Origin: Bifidobacterium breve
GTDB taxonomy: Bacteria > Actinomycetota > Acidimicrobiia > Acidimicrobiales > Ilumatobacteraceae
Length of the DNA stretch: 34,695 bases
Direction of reading: 5' to 3'
Assembly: GCA_945901725.1 (NCBI GenBank)
Contig: CAMDLK010000014.1
Coordinates: 1 to 34,695 of the forward strand
Shown: piece by piece, positions 7,255-15,646 of the stretch
Layout: each line of letters begins with the position of its first letter
Position numbering within the stretch: the first letter of the stretch is position 1
The notes under the pieces: generated by a model
What the model was told of the DNA's origin: nothing
The model's database searches: none
What the model saw: the letters and a program-made list of their open reading frames with translations, nothing else
Program-made: the position numbers and the translations under genes

Positions 7255-8167
7255 TTCGCACGTCAACGAGACCAATGAGGTCCTCATCGTTAATGAAACG
7301 TTTTACATTTTCCGTAATGCGAGCCGACAACAAAGGCACAGCCATCTCTGGAGTATTTCCTACATGTGGCGTGATGATGCAATTAGCCAGCGACCACAAC
7401 GGATGATCTTCTGGCAAAGGTTCAGGGGCTGTTACATCGAGACCTGCTCCCCCAATCACGTTGTTTTGCAACGCCCACACCAAGTCGTCTGTGACGATGT
7501 GCCCGCCCCGAGCAACATTGACGATCCACGCATGCGGCTCCATCACTTCAAGTTCTGGCTTGCCAATTAGTCCAACGGTTTCTGGCGTCAGAGAAAGAGC
7601 CAGGAAAACAACATCTGCACCAACCAATGCATCCACAAGATTTTCTTGACCCACAACGGTGTCAACGCCGTCAATGTTTTCCACTGTTCTACGAACAACC
7701 GTGATGTTGCATTTGAATGGCGTTAGCAATCGAACAAGAGACTCGGTTATTCCGCCGCCGCCGACAATGGTGACTGCAGCACCCAACAAATTGCGTCCGG
7801 CTGGACCAGTCCATTGAGCCGCCCGAGAATACGTTGCTACGTGACGCATACCGGCAAGCGCTAACGCCAGTGCGTGTTCAGCCACAGGCTCTGCATACAC
7901 GCCCTTGCCACATGTCCAGATGCGATCGTCGTCGAGTATCGGAACAAAGTTCTCAATTCCTGCAAAAGGAACTTGCACCCACTCGAGATGGCCGTGTGCG
8001 TCAAGAATTTCGCGCAAGCCAGATGCATCACGAGCCGCGGTCCAGACAATTGCTGACGCATCGGCGGGTTCGACAATGTGACCACCACCAGCAATTACTG
8101 CTTCTCGCACCCACTCAGGAGAATTGTGCGGCTGTACTGCTATCGCGCGACTACTCGGAGGTTCCAT
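7244..8167 (-). CDS. D-isomer-specific 2-hydroxyacid dehydrogenase
   Basis: NAD(P)-dependent oxidoreductase of the phosphoglycerate-dehydrogenase/formate-dehydrogenase superfamily, 307 aa. The Rossmann loop is VGGGGI (135-140), somewhat different from the usual GxGxxG. The catalytic triad is visible: R220 in VNVARGGH, E249 in TAPEPLP and H268 in ITPHVGNT. Substrate specificity cannot be read from the sequence; it lacks the C-terminal ACT domain of SerA and is short, so it is more likely a glyoxylate/hydroxypyruvate-type or unassigned 2-ketoacid reductase. It starts 17 bases after the permease stop and overlaps the DnaJ-like gene by 11 bases, so it is probably part of the transporter transcript, but a role in polyamine metabolism is not evident. 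Confidence 0.9.
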   Translation of the reverse strand: MEPPSSRAIAVQPHNSPEWVREAVIAGGGHIVEPADASAIVWTAARDASGLREILDAHGHLEWVQVPFAGIENFVPILDDDRIWTCGKGVYAEPVAEHALALALAGMRHVATYSRAAQWTGPAGRNLLGAAVTIVGGGGITESLVRLLTPFKCNITVVRRTVENIDGVDTVVGQENLVDALVGADVVFLALSLTPETVGLIGKPELEVMEPHAWIVNVARGGHIVTDDLVWALQNNVIGGAGLDVTAPEPLPEDHPLWSLANCIITPHVGNTPEMAVPLLSARITENVKRFINDEDLIGLVDVRNGY

Positions 8168-8184
8168 ACACGTTTAACGCTACG

Positions 8185-10215
8185 TCAACTGCCGGCAATG
8201 GTGGCAGCGATTTCACTTGAAGAACTGCCAGACCTGCGAAGAACAACGGTGACGAACCACAGCGCGCCAAGAGTGACACAGAACAGAATTACTGCCCCTA
8301 CTCCCCAGAACGGCTTAATGGTGCTACGGGTTGCGCCCAGCAGAGCCACGGGGAATGTTGTGGAACCGGCCTCACTGATCAGTGTTGAGATAACAGCGTT
8401 ATCAAGACACAACGTGAATGACAGGAGGCCACCAGCAATGAGAGCTGATGAAATGAGCGGCAAGGTAATTTGTCTGAATGCACGAGCAGGAGTCGCTCCA
8501 AGGTCAGCTGCAGCTTCTTCTAGTGATTCATCAAGTCCGGCAAGTCGCGCACGAACAATAAGGGTGACAACAGCGCTGGCATACAGAGACTGACCGACCC
8601 ACAGCTTGTTCATGCCTCCGTTGAATGGACCCCAGCCGTTCTTAAATGGGTACCCGATGATGGGGAAATCGGCGACTCGTGGGAACCAAGTGGCAAGCGC
8701 AATTGCGTCCATGATTTCAGGTGTTACGAGAATGAGGAACACTGTGGCCATAAACACTTTGGTCCAAACACCAGGCCGGCGAGCAAGTGCTATTCCTGCA
8801 AAGCCACCAAGTATCACTGCCAAAATTGTGGCCCCGAATGCTGCAATAAACGAGTTTCGGATTGCGTCACCAATGCTGGCAAAGCCGAACACGGTTTCAT
8901 ACCAGTTCGTTGAAAGACCGTTGACTACAAAAGCCAGAACGAACGCAGCTGGCCCTGACCAATTCAGCAACCGGCGCGAGATCTTGGTGGTGCGCATCAG
9001 AACATTTCGAACAACGACTGACACAACGAACAATGCTGCAAAGCGAATAAGTACTGCCCAAGCCACTGAACCGTCGAACAGTTCATCCCACCACTTCACG
9101 CCTGGTGTACCGGACCAAATAGTGAAAGAACTTCCACCATTGAATGAGTGAAAGACAACCAACAAGATGGGTATAAACAAGAACACAAGAACAAGAACAG
9201 TCCAAACTGTCAACGCAATGGGCAGCACATCAAAGTTGAAAAACGCGCCCTTACCTTCGCGTGTGCGCGCAACAGAACGTTCATGAAGCGAATGTTTGAT
9301 ACGCGTAGAAACTGGAGTCGGATGTTTCAAGACCCAAGTAATGAGCCACACAATCGCTGCCCCAACAACCATGGACAACAGGACAGCACCGATCATAAGA
9401 ATTGCCATTGCAGATCCGAGTGGCCAGTTCAGAGCACCACTGAATTGCGACGCAATCATTGAGCCGATCATGTTTCCTTTTGCCCCACCAAGAACCGTGG
9501 CCGTGACATAGTCGCCACACATAGGAATGAATGTCAACAAAACGCCAGCAATGATTCCGGGCCCGGCAAGAGGCAACGTAACGCCGAAGAAAGTCGCCAC
9601 ACGCCCCGCGCCTAAGTCTTTACTTGCTTCTCGCATTCGAACATCAATGCGATCAAGTGCTACAAACAACGGCAGAATCATGAAACCGAGATAGTTGTAA
9701 ATGATTGCAACTTGCACTGCTAATGGTGTCTCAAGAATTTGAATTCCTTGCGTACCAATCCAGCCCATGTCAACGAGCCACTTCGAAAAGAAACCGTTTG
9801 GCGCAAGCGGGATGCGCCAAGCCACAGTGCGAATCAGGAAGCTAGTGAAACTAGGAACCACCACTAATGCCAGAATGATTGCTTTCCATTTCTCCGGCAC
9901 CTTAAACGCAGCGAAATACGCAACGGGTAGGCCAATTACTAAGCATCCAATAGTCGCAATGGTTGATATTCGCAATGTTGACTTGAACACCTTGAAGAAG
10001 GTCTCATCAAAAACATTTGAATAATTGGCGCCAGACAGATTGCTGTAATCAACAGGAATCAGTTTTGACCCGTCTTTTGCAGCAAAGCTATAAACGACAA
10101 TGAAGGCTATGGGTACAGCAAAAAACAGCAGGTACCAGATGATCGACGGTAAGGCGAGTGCGAACTTAGGGGCTCGCAGCCGTTTGCGATAGGTAGTTGC
10201 GACCGGTGCGGTCAC
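8185..10215 (-). CDS. Fused polyamine-type ABC permease (PotB-PotC in one chain)
   Basis: A 676-aa inner-membrane permease made of two BPD_transp_1 domains normally encoded separately. The first half (to ~295) is PotB-like with the ATPase-coupling EAA loop at 196-215 (EASKDLGAGRVATFFGVTLP). The second half (~325-660) is PotC-like with its own EAA loop at 567-586 (EEAAADLGATPARAFRQITL). A hydrophilic linker covers ~298-325. The second half carries an extra ~60-70 residues: a first SFN...KWWDELFDGSVAWAV stretch (357-387), two more hydrophobic segments, then a second similar stretch STNWYETVFGFASIGDAI (435-452), which is where PotC motifs normally resume. Start is a GTG at 10215, 5 bases after the potD stop. 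Together with PotD and PotA it would form a complete importer for putrescine, spermidine or a similar cation. Confidence 0.92.
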   Translation of the reverse strand: MTAPVATTYRKRLRAPKFALALPSIIWYLLFFAVPIAFIVVYSFAAKDGSKLIPVDYSNLSGANYSNVFDETFFKVFKSTLRISTIATIGCLVIGLPVAYFAAFKVPEKWKAIILALVVVPSFTSFLIRTVAWRIPLAPNGFFSKWLVDMGWIGTQGIQILETPLAVQVAIIYNYLGFMILPLFVALDRIDVRMREASKDLGAGRVATFFGVTLPLAGPGIIAGVLLTFIPMCGDYVTATVLGGAKGNMIGSMIASQFSGALNWPLGSAMAILMIGAVLLSMVVGAAIVWLITWVLKHPTPVSTRIKHSLHERSVARTREGKGAFFNFDVLPIALTVWTVLVLVFLFIPILLVVFHSFNGGSSFTIWSGTPGVKWWDELFDGSVAWAVLIRFAALFVVSVVVRNVLMRTTKISRRLLNWSGPAAFVLAFVVNGLSTNWYETVFGFASIGDAIRNSFIAAFGATILAVILGGFAGIALARRPGVWTKVFMATVFLILVTPEIMDAIALATWFPRVADFPIIGYPFKNGWGPFNGGMNKLWVGQSLYASAVVTLIVRARLAGLDESLEEAAADLGATPARAFRQITLPLISSALIAGGLLSFTLCLDNAVISTLISEAGSTTFPVALLGATRSTIKPFWGVGAVILFCVTLGALWFVTVVLRRSGSSSSEIAATIAGS

Positions 10216-10220
10216 CCCTA

Positions 10221-11456
10221 TCAGGCTCCAGCCTTGGCTTTAGCTTTGTTCAAGATGTCGACCAAGCGGTCGATTGAAGAGTTCAAGACTTGTGTATGCA
10301 TGGTCTTTACTTCTTCTGGCTTGAAGAAAATCATGTCGCCCTTTACAAGATCTGGAGCCAATTCAGTGATGAGCTGTTCCATTTCTTTCATGCCGGTGTG
10401 GTATCCGTGGTACTCAAGATCCTTGATTGAGTTCTCAGGAATCAGAATCCAGTTGATCCACGCGTGTGCAGCTTCTGTGTTCGGAGATCCGGCTGCGATG
10501 CAGAAGGTATCCATGAAGAGCTCAGTGTCAGGAGTTCCGAGAACCCAGCGCCAATTTTCTGGCGTGCCGCCTGCATCTTTAATGCGGAAGTACGCCTGAC
10601 GTGCGTCACCATTCCATGCCATTGCCAAGGTGTACGCACCTTCAGCAAGCTTTGTACTTGGGTAGCTGTCAAACGCCTTAACGTGCTGAGCAAGTTCTTC
10701 TACAAGGAACTTTTCTGCAGCATCAAGTGACGCCTTATCTTCTGTGTTCCAGTCGATTCCGTTTGCCCAAAAATACGGACCTGCGTAGTTCGGAGCAGCA
10801 TCGATTACTGAGCACTGACCGCTTGCTTCACCCATGCAGGCATCGAGGAAGTCTTGCCACGTGTTGAGCTCTTTTGAAATCTTGGTGGTGTCGTAGAAGA
10901 AACCAGTGGTGCCCCAGTTCTTGCACACTGAATACTCGTTGTCCTTGTCCCATGCTTGTCCGAGGAATGCAGGATCAACGTTCACCATGTTCGGAATTAG
11001 TGTCTTATCGAACTTCTGAATGAGTCCCTTTTCCACCATTTGCACGATGTACGGGCCGGTCGGAACAACAATGTCGAATCCGCTGCTTGAGCCGCCACCT
11101 GCTGACAACTTAGTGATGAGGTCTTCGTTGCTACCGAAGTAGTCAACCTTCATCTTTACGCCAAGGCTTGATTCGGCAAGCGCTCCAACCAATTCTGGGT
11201 CGTCGTAGTCACCCCATGTGTACATGGCAAGAGTTCCTGATGACTTGTTGATGACGCGGCTCCAGTCGCCTGTTGCTTGTGTCGCTCCATCACCTGCTGC
11301 TGCAGCAGTGGTATCAGGCGAATCAGAATCTGATCCGCCACATGCCATCAACACGACTGCCATACCAGCAGTTGCGGTTCCCGCTTTGATAAATGCGCGA
11401 CGATTTAACTTCTCGCGAAAACTATCTGGGGCAAGAATTCGTAGTTCCTGTGTCAT
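10221..11456 (-). CDS. potD: Polyamine-type ABC transporter substrate-binding lipoprotein
   Basis: A 411-aa extracytoplasmic solute-binding protein of the PotD/PotF type. The N-terminus has both a twin-arginine motif (LNRRAFIKAG, R19-R20) and a lipobox ending VLMAC with the lipidated cysteine at C39, so it is probably exported folded by Tat and anchored in the membrane. A Ser/Asp/Thr/Ala-rich linker follows (42-62). The mature domain contains MYTWGDYDDPELV, SGFDIVVPTGPYIVQMVEKGLIQKFD-like segments and a C-terminal WINWILIPENSIKDLEYHGY, as in spermidine/putrescine binders. The ATG at 11456 has a strong Shine-Dalgarno. It sits between potA and the permease. Exact ligand (putrescine, spermidine or another amine) is inferred from the neighbouring catabolic genes. 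Confidence 0.92.
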   Translation of the reverse strand: MTQELRILAPDSFREKLNRRAFIKAGTATAGMAVVLMACGGSDSDSPDTTAAAAGDGATQATGDWSRVINKSSGTLAMYTWGDYDDPELVGALAESSLGVKMKVDYFGSNEDLITKLSAGGGSSSGFDIVVPTGPYIVQMVEKGLIQKFDKTLIPNMVNVDPAFLGQAWDKDNEYSVCKNWGTTGFFYDTTKISKELNTWQDFLDACMGEASGQCSVIDAAPNYAGPYFWANGIDWNTEDKASLDAAEKFLVEELAQHVKAFDSYPSTKLAEGAYTLAMAWNGDARQAYFRIKDAGGTPENWRWVLGTPDTELFMDTFCIAAGSPNTEAAHAWINWILIPENSIKDLEYHGYHTGMKEMEQLITELAPDLVKGDMIFFKPEEVKTMHTQVLNSSIDRLVDILNKAKAKAGA

Positions 11457-11463
11457 GTGATTT

Positions 11464-11469
11464 CTCCTT
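11464..11469 (-). promoter_or_regulatory. Strong Shine-Dalgarno of potD
   Basis: AAGGAG on the minus strand with a 7-nt spacer to the ATG at 11456. One of the few strong ribosome-binding sites in the window, fitting high demand for the binding protein. The 80-base gap to potA holds no clear terminator. Confidence 0.75.
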
Positions 11470-11536
11470 GTTGTTTAGTTGTTAGAGATTCGTTACAAGG
11501 GACAACCTAGTCCGTAGACAGGCGTTCTCTAGCGGT

Positions 11537-12646
11537 CTAGTCGTTGTTTGGCTCTGCCATTACCACCCCGGCCTGGCGGGCCGAGAACAGATACACCTCT
11601 TCAGGCGCCCACGAGCACCAGACAGAGTCACCCAACGCCGGGCGGTTGGTGCTGGTACGGGGCGACATGACAATGAGATCGCGCTCCCCGGCGGTAACTA
11701 CGTACTGCAGCACATCACCAAAATGGGAAATTCCAGACACCGTGGCCTGAACCACGTTGTGGGCCTGTTGCGGGCGTTCAGACGTGAGCACCATACACTC
11801 TGGGCGAACTGCTGACAGTGTGTCTTCACCATTCGGAACATCTTCCTCGGGGCGCGACGCAATAAACACTGTGCCATCATCGGCAATAGCGCCATCTTCA
11901 GTGGCAACGCCGGTCCAGAAGTTGTTTCTGCCAATGAACCCTGCAACGAAAGCTGACGACGGGTGCTCGTAGACAGTTTCGGGGTCACCGAGTTGTTCAA
12001 TGTGGCCGTCGAGCATGATTGCGATTCGGTCTGACATAGACATGGCTTCCTCTTGGTCGTGAGTCACGAACACAAATGTGATGCCGAGACGACTCTGAAG
12101 CAGCTTTAACTCAATCTGCATCTCTTCACGAAGTTTGCGGTCAAGAGCACCAAGCGGTTCGTCGAGAAGCAGAACACTAGGGCGATTCACTAGTGCGCGA
12201 GCAACGGCGACACGCTGTTGCTGACCACCAGACATTTGGCGCGGATGACGTTCGGCAAGTTTCGACATCTGCACCATGTCAAGAGCTTCTGCAACGCGAG
12301 CAGCAACTTCACTTTTAGGTGTACCTGACTGCTTGAGGCCGTACGCCACGTTTTCAGCAACAGTCATGTGTGGAAATAATGCGTAGTGCTGGAACACAGT
12401 GTTTACTTCACGCTTATACGGCGGAATGTGCTGCACTTCTAATCCGTTAATGCGGATATGACCAGAGTTTGGCTGTTCAAAGCCAGCAAGCATGCGCAAC
12501 GTTGTGGTCTTGCCGCAACCACTTGGCCCCAACAATGACAAAAATTCGCCTGGATGAACTGAAAGGTTCATGGAGTCAACTGCCACCATGTCACCGTATT
12601 TCTTCGTCACATTGACGAGTTCAACTGACCCACGCTCATCTGCCAC
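11537..12646 (-). CDS. potA: Polyamine-type ABC transporter ATPase
   Basis: Cytoplasmic ATPase that powers the importer. From the GTG at 12646 it is 369 aa, the usual PotA length. Motifs in this numbering: Walker A GPSGCGKT (40-47), Q-loop VFQHYALFP (Q86), signature MSGGQQQ (138-144), Walker B VLLLDEP (158-164), D-loop GALD, H-loop H196 (VTHDQEEAM), then a C-terminal TOBE/OB regulatory domain (~270-369). An open frame reaches a TTG at 12724, but those 26 extra residues are not family-like, whereas the GTG has AAAGGTGG 7 nt upstream; I therefore take the GTG. It is the first gene of the minus-strand transporter run and is divergent from the aminotransferase gene. Confidence 0.93.
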   Translation of the reverse strand: MADERGSVELVNVTKKYGDMVAVDSMNLSVHPGEFLSLLGPSGCGKTTTLRMLAGFEQPNSGHIRINGLEVQHIPPYKREVNTVFQHYALFPHMTVAENVAYGLKQSGTPKSEVAARVAEALDMVQMSKLAERHPRQMSGGQQQRVAVARALVNRPSVLLLDEPLGALDRKLREEMQIELKLLQSRLGITFVFVTHDQEEAMSMSDRIAIMLDGHIEQLGDPETVYEHPSSAFVAGFIGRNNFWTGVATEDGAIADDGTVFIASRPEEDVPNGEDTLSAVRPECMVLTSERPQQAHNVVQATVSGISHFGDVLQYVVTAGERDLIVMSPRTSTNRPALGDSVWCSWAPEEVYLFSARQAGVVMAEPNND

Positions 12647-12653
12647 TGGACCA

Positions 12654-12661
12654 CCACCTTT
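12654..12661 (-). promoter_or_regulatory. Shine-Dalgarno that sets the potA start
   Basis: AAAGGTGG on the minus strand, 7 nt before the GTG at 12646. It decides against the longer TTG-initiated form and leaves about 114 bases of untranslated control region toward the divergent aminotransferase. Confidence 0.6.
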
Positions 12662-12673
12662 ACTGTCGTTCAA

Positions 12674-12703
12674 ATCATAGGCACCTTGAACCGCCCTGGG
12701 CGG
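12674..12703 (-). promoter_or_regulatory. Candidate potA promoter with a 13-bp palindrome (possible operator)
   Basis: TATGAT (12679-12674, minus strand) preceded by TG makes a plausible extended -10 box. Eleven bases further upstream is the palindrome CCGCCC-T-GGGCGG (12691-12703), covering where a -35 box would lie. A repressor or activator site there could control potA and, by proximity, the divergent aminotransferase. No -35 consensus is visible. Which protein binds, if any, is unknown. Confidence 0.35.
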
Positions 12704-12748
12704 AATCACTCGCACGAAATTCAATGTTCATGATACGAAAGCGCAACC

Positions 12749-12754
12749 TAGTCT
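12749..12754 (+). promoter_or_regulatory. Candidate leaderless -10 box of the aminotransferase
   Basis: TAGTCT followed by 6 nt and the ATG at 12761. No Shine-Dalgarno is present, so the transcript probably begins at the start codon. Confidence 0.5.
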
Positions 12755-12760
12755 CTATAT

Positions 12761-14143
12761 ATGGAACCCTCCGACTTCGAAGAGATCGAACACCTGGCTC
12801 AGCGCCACCTCTGGGGTCACTTCACTCGCCTTGCCGGAGTTCAACGAGATGGTCTGCCAATTATTGACAGAGGCGAAGGGGCCTACGTCTACGACGCACA
12901 AGGTCGCAAATACCTTGACGGGCTCAGCGGTCTCTTCACCGTCAACGTCGGACATGGTCGCAAAGAACTTGCTGAAGCGGCTCGAGCACAGACCGAGAAA
13001 CTCGCATATTTCCCCATCTGGAACTACGCAACGGAACCTGCTGCACGCCTGGCGGGCAAACTTGCTGATCTTGCGCCGGGCAATCTCAATCGTGTCTTTT
13101 TCACTACCAGTGGTGGTGAAGCAGTTGAAGCGGCATGGAAACTGGCTATTCAATACTTCGCAGCCATCGGTCAACCACAGCGTCGCAAAGTAATCAGTCG
13201 TGATTACTCGTACCACGGCACGTCATTTGGCGCGCTGTCGATCACTGGCATTCAGGCAATACGTGAACCATTCGAACCGCTTCTTCCGAATGCTCTCAAA
13301 ATTCGCAATACAAACCATTACCGATGCAACTCATGTTCTCAACTTGACTCGTGCACGCTTGATTGTGCTGATGACCTAGAACGTCGAATACTTGAAGAAG
13401 GCCCCGGCACCATCGCAATGGTGATTATGGAACCCGTGCAGAACACTGGTGGCGCATTGGTACCACCAGACGGCTACTGGAAACGCGTACGCGAGACGTG
13501 CAATAAATATGGAATTCTGCTCGTGTCAGATGAAGTCATTTGTGCATTCGGACGACTCGGCCACATGTTTGGCTCTGACAGGTTCGGTTATCAGCCAGAC
13601 ATGATCACCTTTGCCAAGGGAGCCACGAGTGGGTACTCCCCTCTTGGTGGAGTTTTAGTGAGCGACAGCATTGCTGCGCCGTTCTTAGAAGAAGGTGACA
13701 GAGTCTTCTTGGACGGACATACATTCGGTGGCCACCCCGTCAGCTGTGCTGTAGCGCTCGCCAATATCGACATCATCGAGCGTGAAGATCTCTGCGGCAA
13801 CGTTTTGCGACACGAAGCATTGTTTGACGATGTGATGGCGTCTCTTGGCGAGTTACCAATTGTGGGCGACGTGCGCGGCTGTGGTTATTTCCGTGTTGCG
13901 GAATTGGTGCGCGACTCAGAAACCGGCGAGACCTTCACCGACGAAGAGAGCGAATGGCTTTTGCGCAAAGTCGTATCACCCATGATCTATGACGCCGGAC
14001 TGATTTGCCGCGCAGACGACCGCGCAGACCCAGTGATAGTGCTGTCACCAACACTGATATGTGGCGAACAAGAACTTGAGTTCATTCGGTCAACGCTGAC
14101 CACAGTGTTCACCGAAGCTTGGCGTCAATACCAAAATCGGTGA
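12761..14143 (+). CDS. Class III aminotransferase, probably putrescine/omega-amino acid:pyruvate type
   Basis: A 460-aa fold-type I PLP enzyme that transfers an omega-amino group to a keto acid. Motifs: FTTSGGEAVEAAWKLA (114-129, phosphate site), SYHGTSFGALS (150-160), VSDEVICAFGRLG (D257 contacts the PLP ring), and FAKGATSGYSPLGG with the PLP lysine K286. Genomic context with a polyamine importer and an aminobutyraldehyde-type dehydrogenase suggests putrescine or a related diamine as substrate; this is inference, since the family also includes beta-alanine and taurine transaminases. Unusual is a four-cysteine insertion, C189-X2-C192-X5-C198-X3-C202, where many relatives have a His/Pro-rich loop. 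The start ATG has a leaderless-type TAGTCT box. Its stop is 6 bases from the convergent dehydrogenase stop. Confidence 0.88.
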   Translation: MEPSDFEEIEHLAQRHLWGHFTRLAGVQRDGLPIIDRGEGAYVYDAQGRKYLDGLSGLFTVNVGHGRKELAEAARAQTEKLAYFPIWNYATEPAARLAGKLADLAPGNLNRVFFTTSGGEAVEAAWKLAIQYFAAIGQPQRRKVISRDYSYHGTSFGALSITGIQAIREPFEPLLPNALKIRNTNHYRCNSCSQLDSCTLDCADDLERRILEEGPGTIAMVIMEPVQNTGGALVPPDGYWKRVRETCNKYGILLVSDEVICAFGRLGHMFGSDRFGYQPDMITFAKGATSGYSPLGGVLVSDSIAAPFLEEGDRVFLDGHTFGGHPVSCAVALANIDIIEREDLCGNVLRHEALFDDVMASLGELPIVGDVRGCGYFRVAELVRDSETGETFTDEESEWLLRKVVSPMIYDAGLICRADDRADPVIVLSPTLICGEQELEFIRSTLTTVFTEAWRQYQNR

Positions 14144-14149
14144 CGCTAT

Positions 14150-15577
14150 TTAGCTCTCCAGGTTTGCCATTACGTGCTTGATGCGCGTGTAGTCGTCAAG
14201 TGCGTAAGCCGACAAGTCTTTTCCGTAACCGGACTTCTTGTAACCACCGTGAGGCATTTCTGCAACAACTGGAATATGAGTATTGATCCACACACAACCG
14301 AAATCAAGATGCTTTGCCATACGCATTGCACGACCAAAATCGCGAGTCCACACCGACGATGCGAGTCCATATTCGACTCCATTTGCCCAACGCAACGCTT
14401 CGTCTTCATCTGAGAACCGCTGGACTGTAATAACTGGTCCAAAGATTTCATTCTGAATCATCTCGTCGTCCTGCTTAAGGTCTGCAATAACGGTTGGCGT
14501 GAAGAAGTACCCGTCGTTTCCTTGACGTTCTCCACCTGTTACAACACGCGCATGCTTTGGTGTGCGATCAACAAAGCCCGCTACACGAGCCAGTTGACTC
14601 TGATTGTTCAAGGGACCAAAAGCGGCTTCAAGATCTTTCGGGCCACCCGTACGAGTAGCAGATGCTTGTTCTGCAAGTGCGGCTACGAACTCTGCATAGA
14701 TTTTCGGTCCACACACCACTCGTGTTGCAGCAGTGCAGTCTTGTCCAGCGTTGAAGTACCCAGCCGCCGCAATACCGGCTGCCGCAGCCTCAATATCTGC
14801 ATCATCAAACACAATAACAGGCGCCTTGCCCCCCAGTTCAAGATGCACTCGCTTCAGACTTTTCGCAGCAGCTTCGGCCACTTCAATTCCTGCCCGAACA
14901 GACCCAGTCACAGACACCATGGAAGGAATGTCATGAGTGACCATTGCCCGACCCGTGTCACGGTCACCACAAATAACGTTCAGTACGCCGGCTGGTAAGA
15001 ACTCTGCTGCTATCTCTGCAAGAAGTGTGGTTGATGCAGGAGTTGTGTCTGACGGCTTCAGCACGACTGCGTTACCAGCAGCAATTGCAGGAGCGAATTT
15101 CCAAACTGCCATCATCATCGGATAATTCCACGGAGCAACCTGGGCACACACGCCAACCGGTTCACGACGAATCATCGATGTCATGTTTGCCATGTACTCA
15201 GCTGTTGCTTTTCCTTCTAACATTCGCGCAGCACCAGCAAAGAAGCGAATCTGATCAACCATGGGAGGAATTTCTTCGCTCATAGTGAGTGCAACCGGCT
15301 TACCTGTGTTCTGAACTTCGGCCGCAACAATCTCTTCCGCACGCGCTTCGATTGCATCTGCGATTCGATACAGGGCTAACGACCGTTCTGATGGAGTTGT
15401 TTGACCCCACGACTTGAATGCCTGTGCAGCCGCCTTCATTGCGCGATCAACATCGGCTGCTCCACTGAGGGCTGCCTCACCATACTGCTGTCCGGTAGAC
15501 GGATCAATGATTGCGGTTGTTTGACCGTCACTCGCGTCTACATATTCACCATTTATAAAGTTCTTGAAACTCTTCAT
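14150..15577 (-). CDS. Aldehyde dehydrogenase, gamma-aminobutyraldehyde type
   Basis: NAD(P)-dependent aldehyde dehydrogenase, 475 aa. Catalytic residues are visible: N151 (APWNYP), K174 (LKPSDTTP), E247 (HLELGGKAP) and the nucleophile C281 ([11 protein letters not shown]). The C-terminal stretch [21 protein letters not shown] followed by GKDLS and the YTRIKH end resembles gamma-aminobutyraldehyde (PatD/Prr) dehydrogenases rather than betaine-aldehyde enzymes. It would oxidise 4-aminobutanal, formed from putrescine by a transaminase, to 4-aminobutyrate. It is transcribed toward the aminotransferase with a 6-base gap between stop codons, and is divergent from ald with 69 bases between starts. 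No transaminase for 4-aminobutyrate or succinate-semialdehyde dehydrogenase is seen here. Confidence 0.9.
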   Translation of the reverse strand: MKSFKNFINGEYVDASDGQTTAIIDPSTGQQYGEAALSGAADVDRAMKAAAQAFKSWGQTTPSERSLALYRIADAIEARAEEIVAAEVQNTGKPVALTMSEEIPPMVDQIRFFAGAARMLEGKATAEYMANMTSMIRREPVGVCAQVAPWNYPMMMAVWKFAPAIAAGNAVVLKPSDTTPASTTLLAEIAAEFLPAGVLNVICGDRDTGRAMVTHDIPSMVSVTGSVRAGIEVAEAAAKSLKRVHLELGGKAPVIVFDDADIEAAAAGIAAAGYFNAGQDCTAATRVVCGPKIYAEFVAALAEQASATRTGGPKDLEAAFGPLNNQSQLARVAGFVDRTPKHARVVTGGERQGNDGYFFTPTVIADLKQDDEMIQNEIFGPVITVQRFSDEDEALRWANGVEYGLASSVWTRDFGRAMRMAKHLDFGCVWINTHIPVVAEMPHGGYKKSGYGKDLSAYALDDYTRIKHVMANLES

Positions 15578-15646
15578 GCTCTAAGGATTCCACATATCGG
15601 ACCGTGCCGTCCACACTCCACCTGTTTAGTGGGATATACCTAGGGC

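Noticed and set aside
12647-12724. PotA start at TTG 12724
   Set aside because: A good Shine-Dalgarno precedes GTG 12646, and the additional residues lack family similarity.
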